NCBI RefSeq assembly: GCF_900089955.1
Contig: NZ_FLQX01000090.1
Coordinates: 1-64,000 of the forward strand
Direction: 5' to 3'
Origin: Candidatus Accumulibacter aalborgensis
GTDB lineage: Bacteria > Pseudomonadota > Gammaproteobacteria > Burkholderiales > Rhodocyclaceae
Length of the DNA stretch: 64,000 bases
The notes below the pieces were generated by a model. It ran no database searches and was not told the DNA's origin. It saw only the letters and a list, made by a program, of their open reading frames with translations. Of this stretch, positions 18,501 to 25,800 are shown one piece after another (within the stretch, counting starts at the first letter, position 1; the number at the start of each line of letters is the position of its first letter). The translations under genes were made by a program, and so were the position numbers.

Positions 18501-19230
18501 GAACCTTGCCTTCGGCATCCACCGGGATCTTGAGGTTGCTGGTTTCTTGTGCGGAAATGGTGTTGACGTAGTCCAGCACCACCTTGCCTGCCGCTTCGTG
18601 ATCGCTTACCGCGCCGCTGGCGACCAGGTCGACTTTGAGGCGGCGCAGGTCTTCGACCGCAACGCCGTTGATGTGCGTCACCTCAGGGTGATCGAGAAGC
18701 ACGGGAAGTTCGGTGAGTGACCAAACGCTGTCCCCCCTGCCCGCAGGTGTCAGGGTCATCACATTGCCTTTGGCGTTGGCCAGCATGAATTCGCGGGAGA
18801 CAAAATCGTTCAGGGAAAGGGTTTCCCCAACGCCATAAGGGGTGCGTTTGCCTTCGGCAGTGATCGAACCGTTGAAAATCGCGTTGCGGACGTTAACATC
18901 GCCAACGACCGTAAGAACGGCCTCTCTGAAAGCATCAGAACTGATTGCCTTTCCCGCATCGACGTCACTGATGTACACGAGCTTGCCATTGCTGTCGGCG
19001 GACATCCCGGCCGCAACTTCCCAGCCGTTTGCGCCCCCGATTTGCCCTGAATACGCGACCACATTGGCACCCGGCGTCGGCGACTTAACACTCATTTCTC
19101 CAACCTTCGCCTGAAGGTCAGTGACAAACTTTTGTGTCTCGGCAGTGGTTAGTTTTCGATTGTTGAAAACATCGTTACTTGCACGCCAGGCATCGACGAA
19201 GTTGATCACATCCTGAGTCGTAGTGGTCAT
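15559..19230 (-). CDS. RTX calcium-binding protein, probable type I secretion substrate
   Basis: A 1,223-residue acidic, cysteine-poor protein without a Sec signal. Order of parts: an N-terminal region of unknown fold (1-370), a glycine/alanine hydrophobic stretch near 380-440 (AAIFGGIELAAAAIGAIAG...), a DLDGDGIETVG segment and two EF-hand-like loops (DRNGNGLIDSGAE, DSNHDGKVDAAE, near 490-550), a helical region, then RTX nonapeptides of the GGxGxD type from about 890 (GGAGNDTL, GGAGDDLI, GGTGNDTLDGGAGDDSL). Two haemolysin-related modules (RFGNHLVVRVND, RRVGNNLEVSII) lie among them. These nonapeptides bind calcium outside the cell. No ABC exporter or membrane fusion gene is nearby, so the transporter must be elsewhere. 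A small gene of unknown function lies 15 nt upstream, probably in the same transcript. Confidence 0.9.
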   Translation of the reverse strand: MTTTTQDVINFVDAWRASNDVFNNRKLTTAETQKFVTDLQAKVGEMSVKSPTPGANVVAYSGQIGGANGWEVAAGMSADSNGKLVYISDVDAGKAISSDAFREAVLTVVGDVNVRNAIFNGSITAEGKRTPYGVGETLSLNDFVSREFMLANAKGNVMTLTPAGRGDSVWSLTELPVLLDHPEVTHINGVAVEDLRRLKVDLVASGAVSDHEAAGKVVLDYVNTISAQETSNLKIPVDAEGKVLLDANQRLVDVGTSDYFSKLGEPGLGKPLPPELAGRYAATLEVPTTMAGEAALQNAKLANDHIVTYNQERLDLASASGDTARIGLASESLNRANMAGMVMGLMLIGSEAMASELAGDRDGAQQIVADGLGDFAESAAIFGGIELAAAAIGAIAGLPLAAYVGGLLAAYGAYEAIKMVPVLVNSIGNLFTAATVAAPRRDPLVLDLDGDGIETVGVNATTPLMFDIAGTGVKQSVGWVKRDDGFLVRDRNGNGLIDSGAELFGDATVLASGQKAVDGFAALAELDSNHDGKVDAAEVGFASLRVWRDVNQDGVSQAGELSNLASLDIAALNADDTSHSTVLANGNRIADIGTYVKTSGELGDFGETAQSADIDLAVDTFRSQFSDHLDTSSVANLPDLQGAGQVRSLREAATQNSTLAELLAQFAAADDRATQMGLIDSLLKEWSSTSPMAATFTGAYAGHALTVNVQSVVTGSAAYQSWADKLTVLEHFNGRTFNPVPSGAATVTVNLWTATQALLQQSYDQLKASVYQSLALQTRLKPYLDAITLDASETGVSLDFAAMDGALDARISADAATGVADWIEMVRFEGAQLKDAGWPGIDRLNARLNDPANAAAVDAARLALGSSYSSFSTHADLFIGSSGNDVVSNLGDNDTLLGGLGNDAIIVSGNNNLVDGGAGNDTLTSGYNVNSTIDGGAGDDLIQANTQNYGSNANANTISGGAGNDRMLMGGTADTYLFDRGDGQDTINDQGSNNWGQTVGADKIVLGAGISASDLVTRRFGNHLVVRVNDPANPAATDQITVENWFASDTYRIERFVFADGTSLSKAQMNVRGNVQVGTDAADTLSNSFGDGVLYGGTGNDTLDGGAGDDSLVGGTGNDTYLFGRGSGADTVTENDATAGNTDLVQFAAGIAMDQLWFRRVGNNLEVSIIGTSDKLTIANWYSGSANHVEQFQTADNHLLLDIQVGVPVQPMGLAPVLTVNWQ

Positions 19231-19245
19231 GAGATGCTCTCCGGC

Positions 19246-19683
19246 TTAGATGAACTTTGGGGTGGGCAACTGGATATGCACTGCCTTTACAATGTCACGG
19301 CGGTGAGCCGTGCCCTGTGCATCCAACGCTTCCTGGATAAGTTGCAGGACCGTTGCGGCTTGCGGTGCAAGTGTCTTGGGAATCCCAATATAAGTGAGAC
19401 GCCACCACTCCTCAGTTCCGTCCCAGAAATTCCCTTCTCCTCTGTTGTAGGCTTGAATACGTATCACCTGACCAGACCAGATCAGCACCATGAAAGTGGG
19501 AGGAACGTCATAACCTTCAGCACCTTGCCCTTCGAGGCTGATCAGCACCGCGTCCCGGTCACGGTCGATGGTCCATTTTCTTGGCGCTGGAATGGGATCC
19601 CGCGTGGAGAACACCGAGCGGAAGTTGAAGGTCGCAAACCATGCTTTATCTTGCTCGGTCAAGGTTTCATTCACGAATGCCAT
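19246..19683 (-). CDS. Unknown small protein ahead of the RTX gene
   Basis: A 145-residue soluble protein that I cannot assign. It is aromatic-rich (MAFVNETLTEQDKAWFATFNF, EEWWRLTYIGIP) with an alternating strand pattern in the middle and a helix near the end (AATVLQLIQEAL). The ATG has GAGGAG at the right distance; the 59 in-frame codons before it lack coding character. It ends 15 nt before the RTX start, so the pair is likely one operon, and it could be an accessory or immunity-type partner of the RTX protein. That role is only a guess from position. Both genes lie inside the segment bracketed by the two ndvB 3' ends. Confidence 0.65.
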   Translation of the reverse strand: MAFVNETLTEQDKAWFATFNFRSVFSTRDPIPAPRKWTIDRDRDAVLISLEGQGAEGYDVPPTFMVLIWSGQVIRIQAYNRGEGNFWDGTEEWWRLTYIGIPKTLAPQAATVLQLIQEALDAQGTAHRRDIVKAVHIQLPTPKFI

Positions 19684-19893
19684 GTCGTGCTCCTCGGTCA
19701 AAGTTGAATTTGATGTTTCCGATCGCTGTTGAACGGCACTGCTCGGTGTCGGCATTTCAAGCAAAAATGCGAAATCCGCCGGCTCTGCCGGGGGACTGGA
19801 AAAGTCTGACATTTCAGGGAGTCCATCAGGAAACTTCAAGCCGTGAGCCGCCAAGCACACGACTATGGCTGTTCATTCCGCCTCCACAGCCAG

Positions 19894-22800
19894 TCAAGGT
19901 TGGACGGACAAGTCTACCCGCAGTTCGACCAGGTGTTCGCGATAATCGTCAACCAGAGGAATCGTCTGGTCGTGGCGCTCGACGCCATCGACGGTCACGC
20001 TCGTCACACTCGTCACGCCGCTCTGGCGATTGGTACCCGTACGCGTTTGCCATACGGCGATGTGGTAAACCGTCTCGCGATAGCGGTAGTGAATCGTGCA
20101 TCCCGGCCAGTCCGCGGGCAGGCAGGGAGCGAGGCGCAGTTGCTCGCCCTCGAGCCGCAGGCCGAGCAACGATTCCACGATCAACCGGTACATCCAGCCG
20201 GCCGAACCGGTGTACCAGCTCCAGCCGCCGCGGCCGATGTGCGGCGACAAGGCATAAACGTCGGCGGCGACGACGTAGGGCTCGACTTTGTAGGTCGCGA
20301 CTCCCGCCGCCGTGCGCGCATGGTTAACCGGATTGATCATCTTCAGCAACTCCCAGGCGCGCTCGCGCTCACCCAGTTCGGCAAAAGCCATTGCCGCCCA
20401 GACCGCTCCATGCGTGTATTGGCCGCCGTTCTCGCGCACGCCCGGTACGTAGCCGCGAATGTAACCGGGGTCCAGGTTGGACTTGTCGAAGGGCGGATCG
20501 AGAAGCTGAACGAGCGCGTACTCGCGCCGCACCAGGTGCTCATCGACCGCCTGCATTGCCCGGCGTGAGCGCGTGATATTGCCCAGCCCATCAGCCGCGC
20601 CGGAGAGCACGGACCAGCTTTGCGAGATTGAGTCGATACGGCATTCGACGTTGGCGGCCGAGCCAAGGGGCGTGCCATCGTCGAAGTAGGCGCGGCGGTA
20701 CCACTCGCCATCCCAGCCATGCTGCTCGATATTCTGGCGCAGACGCCCGCCCTCGTCCCGGCAGAGTTCGGCGAAAGACAAGTCGCCATGGGCACTCGCC
20801 ACGCTGGCGAACTGCCTGAGCACTTCGCACAGGAAGAAGCCCAGCCAGATGCTTTCGCCCTGGCCATGGATGCCTACCAGGTTCATGCCGTCGTTCCAGT
20901 CGCCGGAACCCATCAACGGCAGGCCATGCTCGCCAAAGTGCAGGGCGTGCCGAATGGCGCGCACGCAGTGCTCGTACAGGCTGCCGAGTTCTTCGGATTG
21001 GCCGGGCAGGTCGTAGTACGAGTCGTCCTCCGGGTTGACCGGCCGGCCTTCGAGGAAGGGCACGGACTCATCGAGCACTCCGGTGTCACCGATCGACCGC
21101 ACATAGCGGCATACCGCCAGCGGTAGCCAGAGGTAATCGTCCGAACAGCGCGTCCGCACGCCCCTGCCCATCGGCGGATGCCACCAGTGCTGAACGTCGC
21201 CCTCCTGAAACTGACGGCTCGCGCAGAGCAGCAGATGCTCGCGCACCAGCCGCGGTGCGGCGTGGATCAGCGCCATCGCGTCCTGCAACTGGTCGCGAAA
21301 ACCAAAGGCACCGCCCGATTGGTAGTAGCCGCTGCGCGCCCAGACACGACACGTTAAGGTCTGGTACACCAGCCAGCCGTTGGCCAGCACATTGACCGAT
21401 GGGTCGGGTGTTTCCACCTGCACTGCGCCGAGTGTGTGCTTCCAATACTGCCAGACCGCTTCGAGAGCGCCGCGCGCCGCTTGTCCGCCGCGGAAGCGGC
21501 GCATCAGCTTGTTGGCCTCGTAGGCGTTATGCCCGACGCCAAGCCGGAAGATGATTTCCCGTTCCTGTCCGTCGGCCAGTTCAAAGTTGACCTGGATCGC
21601 GCCGCAAGGATCGAGGCCGGCGCCCACCTTGCCGGAAAGGCGCGCACGCTGCAGAGCGGCCGGATTTCTCAGCGTGCCGTTGCGGCCGAGGAATTCGGCA
21701 CGGTCGCCGCTCAGGTTGCGCGTCTGGTCATCGACGTCGAAGAATGCCACGCGATCGGCAAACTCAGGGCTGTACGGGTTGTGCGCGTAGAGCGTGCCGC
21801 TGCGCGGGTCAATTTCGGTACTCACATGCATGGCCGACTTGGCACGCAAATCGCCCAGCACCCACTCGACGTAGCCGGTTGCCGAAAGTCTACGCCGCCG
21901 ACCTGATTCGTTGCGCACTTTCAACACCGAGAACTTGACCGCTGCGTCGATGGCCACATACACCCAGAGTTCCGAACAGATCCCGTCGACCCGGGTCTCG
22001 AAAACGCTGTAGCCGAAACCGTGCCGAATCACGTACGGTGTCGTTGCCGGGGCGGGCAAGGGCGTCGGCGACCAGACCTGGCCGGTCGTCTCGTCGCGCA
22101 GGTAAAGGGCTTCGCCGCTGGCATCGCTGACCGGGTCGTTGTGCCAGGGCGTGAGACGGAATTCGTGCGCGTTCTCGCTCCAGGTGTAAGCAACGCCGCT
22201 TTCCGAGATGACGGTCCCGAAATGCCGATTGGCCAGCACATTCACCCACGGCGCCGGCGTTACCTGACCAGGGGCGAGAGTGATGACGTATTCGCGTCCG
22301 TCGATGGTGAATCCGCCCAGGCCGTTGAACAGGATCAGTTCGCGCTTGGCCAACGCGACCTCAGGGACCTCCGGCCAGTGGCTTCTTCGGTGATGAAGGC
22401 GAGGTGGTCGCGGTCCCACCGGGGCGCGGCTGTCGAGTTGCTCGGCCAGCGTTCCCCTACCGTCGGTGATCACGGCACGGGCGACCGACTGGAACAGGAT
22501 GCGGTCCTCGCCGGATATCTGTTCCGCCGGGCGAACGAAGATTCCGCCCGGCCGATCGATCAGGCTCGCCCCGATTCCCGAGGCGATCAGGCCCATGATC
22601 TGCTCCTGCAGTTGTTGCCGGTAACCCGCGCGATCCTCGTTCCAGATCACCAGGTCCACCGCCAGCCCCTTGAGGCGCCAGTAGGCATGCGCCTGGACGA
22701 GCTGGCGTACGAGGTCGATGTTGGCGCCGTCAGTGATCTGCAGCAGGACGATCGGCAGATCGCCCGAGATGGCGTAACCCCACAGCCCGGACTGCCCACG

Positions 22801-25800
22801 GTGATTCTGGATCAGCACGGCGGCGGCAGCGCGCAGGGAGGCGTTGGCGTAAATGACGGAACTGGCCAGGCGTGCATGCAGTTGCGAGTCGGCTTCAGTG
22901 GCATTGAGCTGTCGCAGGACGACCTGGCTGTGCGTCCACGCGAGATCGAAGACGCGGTCTGCGAGATGTCGATCCTGGTATTTGTCGACCAGGCAGAGGG
23001 CCGTCTCGCGGCTATCGCTGATCCCGGAGACGATATCGATGATTGCCGACTGCTTCGGGTCGAGAGTGATGCGCTGGCGGATGGCGACGATCGGATCGAG
23101 TACCGACCCTGCCGATCCGGACAGTTCCCCGGCCTCGATCATCGCCAGCGGATTGCTGGCGTCTCGTGTCCGCCCGATGAAGCGCAGGCGATCGGTTTCG
23201 TAAGACAGCGCACCGACATCAGCGCCATGGACCACCATCAGGTGCAGCATCCAGGGCGCTTGCTCGCCCTGCGAGCGGGGCCGGCGCGTACACAGGATCG
23301 CGCGCCGCTCGGGCAGGATCTCGGTGTGCACGAAGAGATTGCTGAAGGCCGGATGGATCACATCCGCGGCGGGCGGCGCAATGACCACTTCCGCGTAGCT
23401 GGTGACCTCGATTTCGCGGCGCAGCCGCGTTCGATTGGTGATCCGGACGCGGCGCAGTTCGATGTCGTCCTCGGGCGAAACGACGATCTCGGTATAGGTT
23501 TCGCAATCGCCTTCACCGCCAGCGAGTGCGTCGCGGCGACGAAACTCGGCCCTCCCCTCCGAGAAAATAGCTTCGTAACTCTCCGGCCGCTTGAGCGTCG
23601 GCTGATGGGTGGTCGACCAGAACACACCGCTCCGCACGTCGCGGAGGTAACAGAAACTGCCCCAGTTGTCGCAGGTGCTGTCCTCGCGCCAACGCGTGAC
23701 AGCGAGGTCTTTCCAGCGGCTGTAGCCGCCGCCGGCGTTGGTGACCATCACATGGTAACGGCCATTGGATAACAACTTCACTTCCGGTATCGGCGTGTCG
23801 GGGCTGGTGAACACCCGAACCGGCGTCTCCGCAGCGATCCACTGCGAGCGCACATCGGAGAGCTCTGCGGTGTGCGAAAAGTATGCCGTGGCCTTGGGAA
23901 TCCGTTCCTGGAGCAACAGCAGGACCGCCTGGAACAGCCGGTCCGACTCAAAACGCCGCTGCATCGGACGATCCAGGAGCAGGTAGGCCAGGGCCAGGAG
24001 GCTCATCCCCTGATGGTGGGCCATGTAGGAACGCACCACCGCCCGCGATTGCCCGCGTCGCTGCCGGGCGGGAGTGTAGTCGATTGCCTCGAAGAAGCCG
24101 AACCGGCCGATGAAGCCCTCAGCCGCCAGCCGCTGCAGATTCAGGCAGGCCTGCTCGGGAGCCACCATCAGCGCCAACGCCGAGGCATAGGGCGCGATGA
24201 CCAGATCGTGGGCCAGCCCACGCTTGAGTCCGAGGCCCGGCACGCCGAAGGCGCGGTACTGGTAGTTGAAATGCACGTCGACCGTGTTGTAGCCCGATTC
24301 CGAGATACCCCAGGGAACGCCACGATGGCTGCCATACTCGATCTGGCGGGCGACCACCGCCTTGCAGGTCTGGTCAAGCAGCGTGTGGTCGTAGGTCGGC
24401 ATCACCAGCAGCGGCATCAGGTACTCGAACATCGAACCGCTCCACGAGAGGAGTACCGGTTCGCCGCTGGTACTGGTCAGCAGGCGCCCGAGGGCGAACC
24501 AGCTCTCCTGCGGCAGTTGGCCCTGGGCAATGGCCACGAAGCACGCCAAGCGCGCCTCGGAGGCCAGCAGATCGTAGTAACTGGCGTCGGCGCGCTGCTC
24601 GGCGACGTTGTAACCAATGGTCAGCAGATGGCGCGTTCCGTCGAACAGAAAGTCGTACTCGATGCGCGCGAAGTTACCGGCTTGCAGCGCCAGGCTTTCG
24701 AGGGTCGCCAGGCGCTCTCCGGCATGGGCGCTGCCGGCTATGAGATGCCGCTGCAGGTCGGCAAGCCAGGCATACTGGCTGGGCGTCGTCCCACCGGCGA
24801 GCAGCGCCCCGATACACGGGCGCAGATCGCTCTCCAGCGCCGCCAGTCCGCGCAGGGTGGGGATGGCGTCACTGTCGGCAAGGTCGGCAAGCGTGGCAAG
24901 ATGAGTTTCGAGTCCACTCGGCGCTACCGGCAGGAGCAGCCACGGAGCGAGAAACGTGACTTCGTCCAGTGCCGCGCGGCATTGCCGCACCAGCGCTCGT
25001 GCCCAGTCGCCCGCTTCGCTCTCGGATACTGCGTCATCGGTGTCATGCGGGACCTCCGGGATATGCTGGGCATCAAGTCCATCCGCAATTCGGGCAGCGA
25101 TCTCGGCGGCGCCGGTCGCCAACCGTTCAAACTGCGACCGGGCCGCGCTGAGCGTCGCTGGCGGAGCCGCGGACGCCGACTCAAGTTCTTCCCTGAACGC
25201 CGCAATCGGCACCGAAGCGGTTTCATCCGCGCTTTCGCTCAGAATCCTGAGCGTGTCGCTCAAGCCGTCGAGCAGCCGCGCCGAGAGTATTTTTTCATCG
25301 GCCAGTGCGAGCAGGCCGGCGCGCAAGGTCAACAGGTGACCGGCCAGATTGCCGCTGTCCACCGTCGAGATGTACAAGGGCGGCAGCGGCTGCAGGGTCT
25401 GCGTGTCGTACCAGTTGTAGAAATGCCCCCGGTAGCGCTTCAGTCCCTCAAGCGTGCGCAGCGTATTGGCCGTACGGTCGAGGAGTGGGCCGACCGGGAG
25501 ATAGCCGAAGTCGTAGGCCGACAGGTTGGCCAGCAGCGCCATGCCGATGTTGGTCGGCGAGGTGCGATGCGCGACCGCTGCGATGCGATACTTCTGATAG
25601 TTGTCGGGTGGCAGCCAATGGTCCTCGGGGCCGACGAAATTCTCGAAGAACGCCCACGTCCGGCGTGACAGCGCACGCAGGAACAACGTCTGGGCAAGCG
25701 TCAAGGCCGCTTCGAGGCGCGCGAGGGGGCGGCTGATCCACCACGCGGCGAGCGGTGAGGCAGCCCAGAGCAGCAGAATCGGGCCGGCAACGGTCAACAT

